Shown: piece after piece, positions 20,538 through 35,809 of the stretch
How the letters are laid out: each line of letters begins with the position of its first letter
Numbering within the stretch: position 1 is the stretch's first letter
Assembly (NCBI GenBank): GCA_965240325.2
Contig: OZ251230.1
Span: forward strand, 1,612,001 to 1,676,000
Direction: 5' to 3'
DNA from: Rebecca billardiae RCC1528
Taxonomy: Eukaryota; Haptophyta
Length of the DNA stretch: 64,000 nucleotides
Made by a program: the position numbers and the translations under genes
Notes under the pieces: model-generated
What the model was told of the DNA's origin: nothing
Databases searched by the model: none
Seen by the model: only the letters and a program-made list of their open reading frames with translations

Positions 20538-20963
20538 TGCAGTCAGGAGACCCGCGTCGTCCTACCTGTGTCGTTAAATCATAGAATGAGTACAAGAACG
20601 GGCCGCCGCAGGCCGCGCTCGAGGACGAGGAGGCATGCGGCGCACGCGAATCGAGAGCGCGGGGAAGCATTGCTGCACCTAGATAATTAGTATATCTCCG
20701 CCATCACCTCGCGAGAGTGTAGCCGCGCCAAGCACCTGCCTGCGTTGTGAGCGCCGCCGTGTGGACTGATCTGTCTGAGATCGGCCCCCCCAGAGCGCGG
20801 GGATCGACGCCCCTCGGCCTGGACGCACGGCGAGCCGCGCGCCCCGCGCCGCGCTGATAGGAGAGCTGCGGCCGGAAACGGCGGACGAAACGGCGAAACC
20901 GCGTTTACCTGACCATCACTGGCCGCCGGCACACAACACGACGATGACTGGTCTGTATATATA

Positions 20964-23158
<2,195 letters not shown>

Positions 23159-23735
23159 ATTCTGAGTTTCCAAACTCAACCACTCTGGTCTCTGGACCCA
23201 TGTCGCTGCCGGGTTCGATCGGCACAGGCGAAGGTGCGGTGTCCGCGCGCCTGGGCCTGGCCTTGGATCCTGGCTTCCTGTGGCCAGCGATCCGGCTGGT
23301 GCGTGAAGCATCTAGCATGGAGGACGTCGTCGTCTGCTGCCGTCTGGCAGTCCGCGCCTGCTGATAGTAGTCAGCTGTGCCACGAGCCTGCTGTCGTTAT
23401 ATCAAAATTGTTTGTAGTTCAGACCCCCGCCAGCTATTGGAGGTTGGTTACGTGAAATGCGCATACGCGTCATCCGGACCGCCTTGGCGGCCGGAGCCCG
23501 GAGGAGGCCAGGAGTCCGGAGCCAAGGCGGCTGGGTGCGTACCAGCCAACACTGGTCCGGACCCGGCAGAGAATCGCATGCTGGACTCGGCAAGTCACAC
23601 CCAACTGCAATGGTCATGGAAGTGACTGTTGATCATTGGGACCCTGCTCGTCCGGACGAATCGTGCGCGAGCGACCTCCTTGTGCGAGCCAAGCGAAAGA
23701 GGAAGGCCTACGAGCTCCTCCCTTCCCCCGTGGCC

Positions 23736-26614
23736 ATGGAGCGTAGCGAAGCGGAGCGCGGAGACCGCGCGCACGGCGATGGCAGCGTGGATGGGCAGCT
23801 CCATGCGCCGACAAATCGCTCGGTGCATGCGTTTGCCCTCCTCCCCCTCCGCGCTGAGCGCGAGCGCATCAGCGCGCCCTCTGATGACGTCGACAACGAA
23901 GCACGCGCGCTGCAGGCGCGCGAGGCTGCTGCCGCGGTCAAAGGGGGCGAGCACGCGCCGACGACGAGCGGCGGCGAGCGCGAGGACGCCAGCCTGGCGC
24001 ACGACGACGAGCCGCGGGGACCCGCCGACCCGCTGGCCCCCGGCCCACAACACGACGATGAAGGGTCTGGCTTGTCACGCGACGACGAGGAAGTCAATGA
24101 CGACGACGCCGAGACGGAGGTCTCGGACGAATATGAGCAGCGCGAGCAGCCCGCCGCTGTCGATGCGCGGGGCGTGGCTTCCACGCACCCAAACCTCGAA
24201 CTGCCGCAGGAGGCCGGCGTGCGGGCTGGGCGCACCTCCGGCCTTGTCGGCAAAAGGCAGCTCAACTTCCCCACTACAGAAGAGGCCGAGCGTGAGCTGA
24301 ACGAGGGGCTGCTCGGCACGGCGCGCGGCTTGGCGGCAGCGGGCGACGAGGTCCCTGATCCGCCCGCCGACGGTGATGACGCGAGCGAGGCGCAGCCCCG
24401 CGCGGATCGCCTCCCCGGGCTCGCAATGCCGTCGCTCAACATCACGCGCGTGCCGCGCAGCAGCTTCATCGGCGTGCAGTTCGACCGGCGCACCGCCGAT
24501 GCCGAGCGGCCGTGGCGCGGGCAGTTCTGGTACAACGGTGCGCTGCAGCCCGCACCCGGATCATACGCGACGGAGGCAGAGGCCGCTCGCGCGTACGACG
24601 CGCTCGTGCGCGAGCTGGGCCTCGTCGGCGTGCAGCAGCTCAACTTCCCCAGGCCGGATGAGCGCGAGGCCAACGCGCGCCGCGGACGGGGCAAGCGGGC
24701 GCGCACCGCTGCGCGCGACAGTGACCCATCAGCCGGCGATGCTTGCGCGGGGTCCGCTGCCGAGCCCGCCACGTTCGATGGGGCGCATGGTGCGCTGGGC
24801 GCCGGCAGCGCGATCGGCGCTGACGGCCAAGCACTGCCACCCGCACGCGAGCCGCAGCTTGCCGAGGGCGTCGGTCATGCTGGACAGCACTACTACGGCT
24901 TGTGCTTTGACCGGCGGTACGCATCCACAAAGCCATGGCGGTGGGAGACGAGGCACCTCGGCGCGAGATACCATACGGGGATGTATGCAACCGCGGAGGA
25001 GGCGGCCCGCGCTGGCGACGAGCTCGTGCAAGAGCTTGGCTTCGTCGGCATCAAGCCGCTCAACTTCCCCACGGAGGCCGAGGCTGCGCTCGGCCACGGC
25101 CGCGCACCGGGCGGCGCTGGCGTTCAGCAGCGCGGGGAGGAGGACGAGGAGGCGGATGAGTTCGAGGAGGGCGATCCGCTCGGGCGGACGGGCCCGAGTG
25201 AGGACAGCCCCGCGCTGGCCACTGAGCCACACCCGAGCAGCTCCATCGCGCGAGCACCGAAGCATGGCTTTGTGGGCGTGGTCATCGACAACAAGAGGCC
25301 TGCTTGCAAGTGGGCTGTGAAGTTCAAACACAAGGGAGGGAACTATCGGGCCGAAGGTTCATATGCGACTGCCGAGGAGGCCGCTCACGCGTACGACGAT
25401 CTCGTGCGCAAGAAGCGCTTCGTCGGCAGCAAGCCGCTCAACTTTCCGAGGCCGGAGGAGTGCAGGCGGAACGAGGGCTGCGCGCAGCAGAATCGCCCGG
25501 CGGCAACGCCTGAGGCGGCGCAGCATCAGCGTCGCCCTCTCGCAGCACACGAGCTCGAGCGCCGCGCTGGCGACAGCGATGCTGAGCAGCCGACTGGCGG
25601 ATGCGCCGCGCAGCCGCGCGCCGAGCATGCTGAGCTGGGCTCGCGCCTCGATACCGCCGTCGACGGGAGCGCCAATCGGTCTGTGCCGCCCGTGCCCACG
25701 CGCCTGACGGTGCAAATGCCAAATCCACTGGCCGCGGGTGGCACGGGCGATCTGGCGGCGCGAATCGCGTCGCTGGAGGCGAGCGCGCAGGACGCGGGCC
25801 CCCGGCACGTGCTCGAAGCATGCGCTGAGACCGCTGCGCATGCTTCGAGCATCGTCAAGCTCAAGCTGCAGCTGCAAGCCAGCGATCGCGAAGTCAAGCA
25901 GCTGAAGGACGCCAAGGACGAGCTGAAGAAGGAGCTGCAGCGCAGTGAGCACCGACTCGAGCTTGCTCAGCATAAGCGCGATTGCGAAGTCGATCAGCTG
26001 AAGAAGGAGCTGCAGCGCAGTGAGGATGAGCGCGAATGCGAAGTCGAGCAGCTGAACGAACAGCTGCAGCGCGCGCAAAAGCGAGCTGCAGCGCGATCGC
26101 GAAGTCGAGCAGCTGACCGACGAGCTGCAGCGCGCGCACTCGTGCGAGCTGTCACAGCGCGATCGCTCGAGCGAGTGCAGCTCCATCGCGTGACCAACGA
26201 GCTGCAGCAGCGCCATCGCGAAGTCGAGCAGCTGACCAACGAGCTGCAGCGCGCGCGCTCGCACCTGCGGCTGGCCGAGCAGGTGGCTGACCGCGCACGC
26301 GTGTGCTCGCTGCGGCAGGTGCTCGATCCTCTGGCGGCGGCCGCAGGCTGCAGGTACGCGGGTGGTCGGGTCGCACCGCCGCGCGCGCGCGCGTGCGTGC
26401 TGATTTGATGATGGCCGGGTGCGCCACCGCTCCGCGCCGACCAACTCTCACCTCTCACTTGCCCCCGCGCCCGCCCGCCTCACGCCTATTCATTGACTAC
26501 TCGCAATAATTCTTGTACACGCGCTTGATCGGCTTGGCTAGCAGCCCTGCAGGCGTCATGATCGAGGACCAGCTGGAGTACATCCGAGCACTCGAGGAGC
26601 GTCTTCTCGCCTGA
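23736..26614 (+). CDS. AP2-repeat protein with long coiled coil (paralog C)
   Basis: Exons 23736-26353 and 26545-26614 (GT-AG intron of 191 nt, phase 2) give 895 aa. The start MERSEAERGD is chosen to match paralogs A and B; ATGs at 23457 and 23610 are in frame and could extend it by up to 93 aa. The first AP2 repeat is reduced to its tail (GLVGKRQLNFP, about 169-180). Intact repeats lie at about 241-304, 384-444 and 508-570. A long heptad region (about 701-851, repeated E-(V/L)-EQLxxELQR) predicts a coiled coil. Part of it (about 783-818) is written in the wrong frame, as if one insertion and one deletion cancel out. The last exon supplies DQLEYIRALEERLLA. It is probably a nuclear DNA-binding protein that dimerises. 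The 5' flank resembles that of paralog B. Confidence 0.8.
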
Positions 26615-26644
26615 AGGTCACTGCTATGGCACTCCACAGCGCCA

Positions 26645-27019
26645 TGTGCCCATCTCCTATCCCGGATTCCGGCCATCACCCGGGTCCAGCGGCAGCGGCA
26701 GCTGGCACTGGCAGGCTGGTGCCGGCGGTGGCCGGCACGGCTCGGACGCCGACGTGACGCGCGGAGGCCTACTTGACGGTAGCCGGTGGGCCCGGTGGCG
26801 GCACCAGGGCCAAGGGTGAAGGGTAGTCGTACTGTGACTCTGATACATGCGCGTGATACATTGGGCGATGATGCGGCCGACCGCAGCGCTATACTTAGCA
26901 CCGACTTGGCGGTTCGTCACCGAATTCCGAAAGCCCGCGCCGTCCGTAGTCTGCGCAGCCTGCCTGCTCCATCAACCGCGAGTCCAATAACGTGATGACC
27001 CACTTGAGCAGTATATATT
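26645..27019 (+). repeat. Tandem duplication, unit 1 (375 bp)
   Basis: Begins TGTGCCCATCTCCTATCC just after AP2 paralog C and ends CAGTATATATT. It is followed immediately by a near-identical second unit. The unit contains no plausible gene. Confidence 0.95.
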
Positions 27020-27390
27020 TGTGCCCATCTCCTATCCCGGATTCCGGCCATCACCCGGGTCCAGCGGCAGCGGCAGCTGGCACTGGCAGGCTGGTGCCGG
27101 CGGTGGCCGGCACGGCTCGGACGCCGACGTGACGCGCGGAGGCCTACTTGACGGTAGCCGGTGGGCCCGGTGGCGGCACCAGGGCCAAGGGTGGAGGGTA
27201 GTCGTACTGTGACTCTGATACATGCGCGTGATACATTGGGCGATGATGCGGCCGACCGCAGCTATACTTAGCACCGACTTGGCGGTTCACCGAATTCCGA
27301 AAGCCCGCGCCGTCCGTAGTCTGCGCAGCCTGCCTGCTCCATCAACCGCGAGTCCAATAACGTGATGACCCACTTGAGCAGTATATATTT
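27020..27390 (+). repeat. Tandem duplication, unit 2 (371 bp)
   Basis: Almost identical to 26645-27019. It lacks two bases in CAGCGCTATAC (here CAGCTATAC) and three in GGTTCGTCACC (here GGTTCACC), and carries one A-to-G change in AAGGGTGAAGG. The high identity indicates a recent event. Confidence 0.95.
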
Positions 27391-27818
27391 GGACGTCTGC
27401 ATCTGTAAGCTAGGTCTGCTGCTGCCAGATCGACTACTATAGGCCTGCTAGGACCTAGCAGGTGACTCCACAGCGCTTATATGACAACCTCTTTGTACCG
27501 ACGACGGTCGTAAGTCTCAGACGGACAGGCTACAGTACAGACGCTACGGTCGTAGCAGATCGACGAATGATGGCGGGTGCCATGAGCCATCGTCAATGAT
27601 GATGACGATGCGCTATATCTCCGTATATCTACTATATCGTCATCATCTATCTATCTCGCACGCGCGCTGCTTATCACGCCGTCGTCAATCGTCATATATA
27701 TCATCGTCATCAGTCGTCGTCGTATCGTCATGACTCATGATGATGCAGCGCTAGCATATATCATGGCGCTTCCCCCTACGCCCCCTGGGGCTGGGCCCCG
27801 CCGCCCCGGACGCGGTGG
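27391..27818. other. Intergenic, simple-sequence-rich
   Basis: Downstream of the dynein stop codon. It contains many imperfect GATGAT, CGTCAT and CTAT repeats and no supported gene. It likely includes the 3' UTR of the dynein gene. Confidence 0.6.
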
Positions 27819-30427
27819 CTACACCTCCGAGCCGTCCGCGTTGGGCGCCGGGTGCGTGAGCAGGCACACGCCGCGCAGCACCCACTTGTCGCTCGGCTCG
27901 GCGGACGGCAGCTCGACCGCGCAGACGAAGTGCGCGAGCGTGCGCGCGGACGCGCGGTACAGCGGGCACTCGTACAGGTGGCGCTCGGACGGGCCGAGCC
28001 CGGCGCCCACGCCGCCCGCGCCGCCGCCCTCGGCCGCGTGCGCGCCGCCGGGCTGCGCCCAGCCCGGCGCAGCGAGCACGTGCGGATGTGCGAGCGCCAG
28101 GCTGTGCAGGGTGCCGCCCACCGCCGCGCTGTCCGCCGTCCGGCCCGACGCCGTTGCGCGGACGGCGGCGGCGGAGGGGGTCGCGGCCTGCGCGCCGGCG
28201 AGCGTCGAGCTGCGCCGCTCAAGCCCGCCGGCGGGGGCGCCGCCCTCGCCGAGCGCCGTGGGCGGGATGGCGGTGAGGTGCAGCAGCGGCAGCGGCTGCG
28301 ACGCGACCGTGCGCGGGTGCAGCTCGGCGAGCCGGCCGCTCGTGCGGTCCCAGCGCGCGCCGTCGACGAAGAGGCCTGCGTGCGGTGGGCGGCAGGGCGC
28401 GCGGGGCACGCGCGCGGGGGGCGCAGACGGGGCGGCGGCGGAAGTCAGAGCGAGGCGCGCGCGCTCGTCGTCGTCGCAATCGTCGCCGCGCGCTCGGCCG
28501 GCGCGGCGGTTTTTGGCCGGGGGGCGCAGCCGCGCGCGCACCGTGCACATAGATGCCTTCCTCAGGCCCCCTGCGCAGCTGCTCCTTCTCGAGGGGCACG
28601 ACCTCCGCGCACGTGACGAGCGAGTCGAGCGCCCAGCCCTCCTTCGCGTGCCGCCGCGCCGCCTCCTGCCGCATCGCCGCGAGCAGCGCGACGGGCGCGA
28701 AGAGGCCATCCAGCCAGAACGAGGCGGGCGGGCCGTCCCGAAGCCAGTGCAGCAGCTGCTCGGCGCGCGCTCCGATGGCCTTGACCCACCGCCCGATCGA
28801 CATGGCGCCCACGCCGATCGCGGGCGTGGACGGCGCGTCGGCGATCGCGCCGCCGAGCTCGCGCACCCACGCCTCGGGCACGCAGCCGCGCGAGAGGTCG
28901 TCGAGCACGGCGCTGAGCGCGGACGGCGCGCGCAGCGAAAACTCGCCGTGGAGCGCGCGCTGCGCGGCGCCCAGCGTCGCCCTCGCCGCCTCGATCGAGC
29001 CACGCAGCCGCGCGACTTCGGCGTACAGGCACACGTTGAGCGGCCGTCCGAGCACGCCGCCGTGTCGCTTCAGAGCCTCGCGCACGCCCGCGTCATCTGC
29101 GCGCGCACGCGCGGCGCGGCGCGGGCGCGGCGCGGAGGGCGGCGGGGTTACACCCACTTGTGACACGCGCCCGTTGCCCGGGCTTGCGCGGGCGCGGGGT
29201 GGCGGCGTGGGCGAAGACGGCTGCAGCGCACGGGGACGGGGCACGCCTCCCGTGCGCCGGGCCGCGCGCGCGCGCGCACCGAGCACCGCGGGCAGCGCGG
29301 CATAGAGCTGGTCCACGCGAGATCGCAATCTCTCCTCCTCCGAAGCGGCCATGCCGAGCGCGCGCGCGATCGGGTGCTCGTGGTGGTCGGAGCCGTCGAG
29401 CGGCGGAGTGCCGGGGTGCGGCGGCGAGGCGGCGGCGTGGGACTGCGGCGAGTACGACGCGCGGCGCGAGCGCGTCTGCAGCTCCGACGTCGGCGTCATC
29501 GGCCGCAGCCACACGGCGCGCGCGCCGCTCGCCGTCGTGCCCGCCACCGACGCGCCGCGTCCCGCGCGCCGCTCCGCGTCCGCGAGGCCCTCGAGCGATC
29601 GCTGGAACGCGATGGCCTCGCGGCGGCGCGCGGCGAGCTCGGCGGCGGCGGGCATGCCGAAGAGCGCGGCCGGCTCGGCCGCGGGCAGCCCGTCGATGAA
29701 CTTGCGGTAGCTCTCCATCTCCAGCGCGAACGGCAGCACGAACGCCGCCGAGCCGCCCACAAACGAGAAGGACGTGTCGGTGAGCGCCGGCGACACCCAC
29801 GCGCGCGCGTGCGTGGCGAGCGCGCGCGCGTCGTACGCGTCGGGCGCGGCGCCGCCGTAGTGCACGTCCGCGGTGAGGTGCAGCGCCGCGCCCCAGTCCA
29901 CCGGCCGCTTCCGAGCCTCCGCGTCCGCGAAGAGCGCGTGCAGGGACACGAGCGCCGACGCGTGCTCGGCGCGCCCAAAGTTGTACGCCACCGCACAGCC
30001 GGCCGCGCCGAACCGCCGCCGTCCCATCAGGACGGCGTGGAGCATGCCGAGGGCGTAGAGCGCCGCGCGCCACGCGGCGCTGCCCACGGCGTCGAGCGTG
30101 TCCTGCGTGAGCCACGAGTACGCCTCGGCCATCGTCGCGCGCACGCCGCTCGGCGGCTGCGCGGCGCGGCGCGGCGGCGCGGCGGCGCGGCGCGTGAGCG
30201 CGCGCGGCCGCGGCGGCGGCGGCGCGGCGCGCGGCGCTTGCCCCCGCCGCCTCACACTGTGCGCGCCGGCGCGCGCGGCACGCGGCACAGGTCGGGCGCA
30301 CGCACGCACCTCGGCCACGAGTGTGCGCGACTGGTGCAGCAGGCCGAGCGGGAAGCTGTCGTGCGGCTCCGTCGTGAGCCACAGCCGGAAGTCCGGATGC
30401 ACCTGTGCGCACGCACGCACGCACACA

Positions 30428-30463
<36 letters not shown>

Positions 30464-33400
30464 CGTACGCACGCACGCACGCACGCACGCACGTACGCAT
30501 CGTCGAGGGAGGAGGCAGCGGCGGGGGGCGTGCGCCCGGGGCGAGCGCTCGTCAGCCGGCGCCGAGACGGCGGCTGCTTCCGGCAGCAGTCGTCACGCAT
30601 GGGGCAGCATCCAGCCCAGTCGCGCGCAACTCGACGCCGCGCTCCGCGCGTGCGCACGCGCGCCGCGCGCCGCCGACTCCGCCACCCCACCCTCTCTCTG
30701 CGCGCGTGCGCGTCTTCGGCCCGCGCGCGCGCGCGTGCGCCGTGGGCTCACCTCGTCCACCTTCTCGATGAGCGGCTCCACCTCGGCGAGGAAGCCGATC
30801 GCGAGGTGGCAGTTGGGCAGCACCACCCACGCGCCCTGGCTCATGCCCGTGCCAAGCAGTTTCCGTCCGTGCAAGTCGAGGGCCGCGTGCGCGGACAGGT
30901 AGCGGAGCACGCGCTTGCGCCGCCGCGCGAGCTCGGCGATGGCGACTGCGGGGGCACACGACGCGGCGCGCGCGCGTGGCGTGCGCAGTGCGCGCGTGAG
31001 CGCGTGAGCGTGCACTCGCGCGGCGTGGGTGAGCTCGGGCGCACGCGCCTCATCCGCGCACCCGCGCGCGCGCGCGCCGCGCCGCGCACCGAGCGGGTCG
31101 ACGGATGCGCCGCGCGGCAGCAGCATGATGAGGGGCGTGACGGCCGCGGTGCCGCCAGCGCCGCCGCCCGCCGCGCCCGCGCGCGGCGCGCCCGGCGCGG
31201 CGGGCAACGCCTCGAACTCCGCGATGGTCGGGAGCGCCAGCGAGGCCGCCCGCACGCCCAGAGCCTCATCGGAGAACAGAGTCGCTGCCGGCTGCAGCCG
31301 GTCCTCGCGCAGGCAGCGCACGAGGAGCAGCCTGCGCGCGCGCGTCGGCGCAGGCGCGCGCGGCGTGCAGAGCGGAGGGCGACGAGCGCGCGCGCGCCGC
31401 GCTGCGTGAGACGGGCGGCTCGCGCCGGCGGCGGCGGTGGTGCGCACGCGCAAAGGGAGGGCCGGACGGGGCTGCCGATGCGAGGGCACGGCAGATCGGC
31501 GGTCTGGCGCGCGCGCGCGAGCCGCGCGCGCGCGCGCACCGCTCGAGCGGCGTCGTCCTGTCGTGAAGATCCGGAATGTGATCGGACTCGGGTGTGTCCG
31601 AGTCGATCCACTTGCGCCACTGCGCCTCGTTCGAGGCGAGCGAGCCCGGGAGCGTCGTCAGCCCGACGGAGACGAGCGCGAGCGCGCTCGCCAGGCGCCA
31701 GCTCCGCTCGGGCAGCCATGGCGGAGGCCGCTCCGGCTCCGGGAGCGCGCGCAAGCGCTCGGGCGAGGCAAGCGCGGCCGCCCTGGCGCAGGCCTCGTCG
31801 GGTGAAGCCAGGAGTAGCGCACTCGCCGCGTCCACGCTCAGCCCCCCCTCCGCGCGCCCCGCCAGCTGCAGCGCCAGCCGCAGCAGCCAGATCGCGCGGT
31901 CCCGCCCGAACGTCGTGCGCGTGACGAGCGCGCACGCGTCGCGCGTGAGCTGGTGGCTGATGAGCGCCGCGCGCTTGGACGCAAGCGGCACCCGCTCCGA
32001 GGCCTCGAGGGAGCTGTCGACGAGCTGCATGAACTGCTCGAGCGAGGTCTGCGCGGCACGCGGCAGGCGGGGCGCGAGGGGCGGCGCCGAGGGCGCGCGC
32101 GCGCGCGCGAGCGCGGCGATCGGCGCGTCACCAATCGGCGCGTGGCCGCGCTCGCCCCTGCGCGGCGGGCCGGGCGGGTGCCGAGTGCGCAGTGCGCGTG
32201 TGCAGGGTGCCGCGTGCCAGCGGCCCCGCGGCGGCACGCACCCGGTACATTGCGTTGAGCGCGTCCAGCTGGCTCAGCAGCGCAAAGACGAGCGCCGCCT
32301 GGCCGGCGGGCGCCCTGAACTCCTCGCGGGACGCGGCGAGCCGCGCCGCGCGGTCGGCGACGGTCGAGAGGCGCTCGCGCGCATCCGCCGTGACGCGCTT
32401 GGTGCGCGCGAGCTCGTCAGGCAAGCTCGCGTCGTCGAGAACGCCGCCGGTCGCGCGCGCGAGCCGCTCGAGGATCTCGACCTCGAGGTGGCCGAGCGTG
32501 CCGTCGAGCGTGCACGCCTCCTCCGTGAGCCGGCCGTGCTCGGACTCCACCTCGGGGCGCTCGGCGCGCGTGATGCGGCCGAGGAACAGACACTCGAGAC
32601 CGCCGACCGTCAGAGAAGCGTCGATCACGGCCAGCCGCGACTGCGCGCTCGCGCCGAGCCTCGGGCGCGCGTGCCGCGTGCTCAGCGTGAGCGAGAAGTC
32701 CTCGTGCAGCTCGAGCTCGGCGCCGCCGACCCAGACGATCGCCGCGTGCCGCCCCGCGACGCGCACGGCCGCGCGCTCGATGAGCGGCGTGAGCAGCGGG
32801 TCGATGCCGCCGCCGACATCCGAGACCAACAGTGAGTGGCCGCGCCTGATCGCGTCTTCTACGGTGGCGCCAAACTTGCGCGAGGTCTGTAGCACCTCGC
32901 GCACGGCGGCGGCGGGGTGCGCCGCGGTCGCCAGCCCCTCCGCCGCGCCCGCGCGCTCGCGCACCCACGCGGCGCCGAAGCCGTGCGGGTCGATCAGCAG
33001 CGGGCAGCGCGTCGCGTACGCGCGCGCGAGCAACTCGGAGTTGACCGCCGAGGCCTCGTCGACCACCAGACCGCGCGCGCTCCACGCCGCCGCCGACACG
33101 TCGGCCAGCAGGAGCGAGCGCACGTCCGCGCCGCCGGGCGTGTGCGGCAGCCCCCGCTCGCGCGCGTCGCGCAGGATCGACGCGCACAGCGCCGCCTGCC
33201 GCGCGTCCGCGTCGAGCGGCCCAGCGTACGCCACATACGCGGCCGTGAGCGCCACGTCCGAATCCAGACGCCGCAGCTGCTCCTCCGCCTCGAGCCGCGC
33301 GCTCGCCCAGCGCTCGCGCTCCGCGCCGAAGGAGCCCATGAGCCGGTTCGCCGCGTCGAGCCGGCGCTGCAGCGAGTCCACGTCCGCCTGCAGCGCGTTC

Positions 33401-35776
33401 TTGAAGCGGAGCGCCTCGTCGAACGCGCTCTGCAGCGCGGAGACGTCCTGCTGCGCCGCATAGTGCTCAGCGAGCGCGCGCGAGTGCTTGGCTGCCGCGT
33501 ACCGCTGCCGCGCCTCCTCGCGCCGAAGCTGCCGGATCTGCGCGCGCGCGGACGCGGCCGAGCGGTGGTACGCGTACATCGCGCCCGCCCACGCAGTGAG
33601 CGCCGCGAGCGCGGGGTGCGACTTCTTCGCGGGCTCGGGCACGTCCAGCCCGCTGCCCGCCGCATACGGCCAGAGAAGCTCAAACTGCTCGTCCGAGATT
33701 GAATCTCGCTCGAAGCCGGAGACCGCCTCGGCGAGTGAGCCGCCTGCGGCGAGGAGCGGCGCGGCGTGCCGCCACGAGTCGGCCAGGCTGTACCGCCCGT
33801 CCTTGCCGCGCGCGAGGCTCGGCGCGTCGAGCTCGCCGTACAGCAGGATCAGCGTCGCGTCGAGGCCTCGGCGCAGCACCTCGTGCACGCTCTTGCCCGC
33901 CTTGGGCGCGCCGCCTAACTCCTTGGCGTGCGCGTGCAGCGAGACGAGCGCGCTCTCGGCGTCGGCGAGCGCCGGGCGCGCGTCGACGAGCTTGGCGTCG
34001 ATCACGGCGCGCAGCGCGTCCGCGGACGCGTCGGCGGACGCGGCGCCCTCGCGCGCCTGCACGAGGTCGAGCCGGCGGCGCTCCACCTTCGACGTCGAGA
34101 TCGTGATCTCCTGCAGGAGCGCCCCGTTGCGCTCCTGCGCGGCGGTGAGCTCTCGGTCGCGCGTGTGCAGCTGCGCGCGCAGCGCCTCGAGCGCGACCGC
34201 CGCGTCCGCGAGCTGGTGCGAGCCCACCGCGAGCCGCGCGCGCGCCGCGCGCAGCTCGGCGCCGCGGCTCGCGCGCAGCTCGACAAACGCGTGCAGCAGC
34301 GCGCGGTACGCATGCGGAGGCGCGTGCGCGTACGGCGCGCCGCGCCGCTCCGCATACGCGCCGCCGCCCATCACCGCCGCGCCGTGGCACGCGGCGAGGT
34401 GCGAGGCGAGCGCTCCGGAGACGCCGTCGAGCGAGCTGTCCGCAGCAGACGCCTCGACGCTCGCGCGCCGACGGCCGGGCGCCGCCGCCGCATGCGCGTC
34501 GGCGGGCTCGAGCCAGTGCGGCGGCGCAGGCGGCGACGTGGGCGTTCTCGGCGCGGCGCCGAGCGCGTCGCGCAGAGACACAAACGCGAGCGGCGTCATC
34601 GCCGCCGCCGCGTCGAGCGACGGGGCGGGCGGGGGGTTGAGGTGCGAGGTCGCGATCTCCACGAGCGCGCTCTCCGGCCACGGGTCGAACCAGTCCACCG
34701 TGCACGCGCGGAGCAGCGGCGGGAAGCGCTGCGCAAGGCGCGTGACGCCGCCGTCGCGCGCGGACGCGGCGAGCACGACACGCATGTGTGCGCGCGCGCG
34801 CGAGACGAACAGGTCCCACAGCCGCTCCGCGCCGGGCTCGAGGCCCCCAAGCCCACTGTCCGAGCTGCCGCCGTGCCCGCCGCCGCCGCCGCCGCCGTGC
34901 CCACCGCCGCCGCCGCCCCCGCCGCCGCCGCCGCCGCCGCCGTGCCCGCCACCGCCGCCATGCGTTCCATGCAGGTGCTCCCGCGCCCAGATCGGCCCGA
35001 GCTCGCCGAGCAAAGCGTCGCGCTCGTCGCGCTCGAAGATGCCCGGGATCTCGCCGCTGGAGAGGAACGTGGCGAACACGTCCGCCACGCCGTCGTCCGC
35101 CAGCGCCTGCTCGGGCACGTGGATGACGACGCCGCCGCCGCTCGGCGGCAGCGGAGGGCCGGGCAAGGCGGCGGGCGCGCCGTGTGCCTCAGACGAGCCG
35201 GCGGCGGGGGGCGGCGCGATGCCGCCGGCGTACACGCCCGCCGCGCGGTACAGCGGGCGCAGCTGCGCGAGCACGTCCGCGCCCGCGGGCGTGCCCGCCG
35301 GCGGCAGCTGCACCGACGCGCACCCGAGCCCGGTCACAAACGCCGCCAGCCGAACGAGCGCGCGCCGCCCGCTGCCGGCGACGCCGACGAGAAGCGCTGC
35401 GCCGCGCGGCATGGCGAGCACGCGCGCGAGCCGGGCGAAGTGCAGCACGGCGTCGTCAAAGAGGACGAGCTGCGCGACGCTCTCCGCGTCGCGCAGCGCC
35501 GCGTGCGTGTGCAGACGCACCGCGCGGCCGCTCGCGCCGCGCGGCACCGTCGGCGCGCGCGGCGGCGCGGCCGCGCCGCCGCCCGCGCCGCCGCCCGCTC
35601 CGCGCGCCGCTGACCAACCGTCCTCAGTGACGTCCGGTGCGGCGCCGTGCCTGCCGCCGCGCTGGCTCTGCGTCGAGGCGTGCCGGCTGAGCGCGCTGCC
35701 ACCGGCTCCGAGCGTCGAGCTGTGCCGGCTGAGCGCGCCGCCACCGACCCCATGCGCCGAGCCGCGCCGGCTGAGC

Positions 35777-35809
<33 letters not shown>

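Noticed and set aside
23205-23235. tRNA-like GGGTTCGATC box
   Set aside because: No A-box, acceptor stem or cloverleaf can be formed around it.
23457-23735. Extended start for AP2 paralog C
   Set aside because: Possible but not preferred: paralogs A and B start at the MERSEAERGD-equivalent Met, and paralog B has a stop rather than an ATG upstream.
30411-30495. Possible CRISPR-like array
   Set aside because: A tetranucleotide microsatellite with no spacers, inside a eukaryotic intron.
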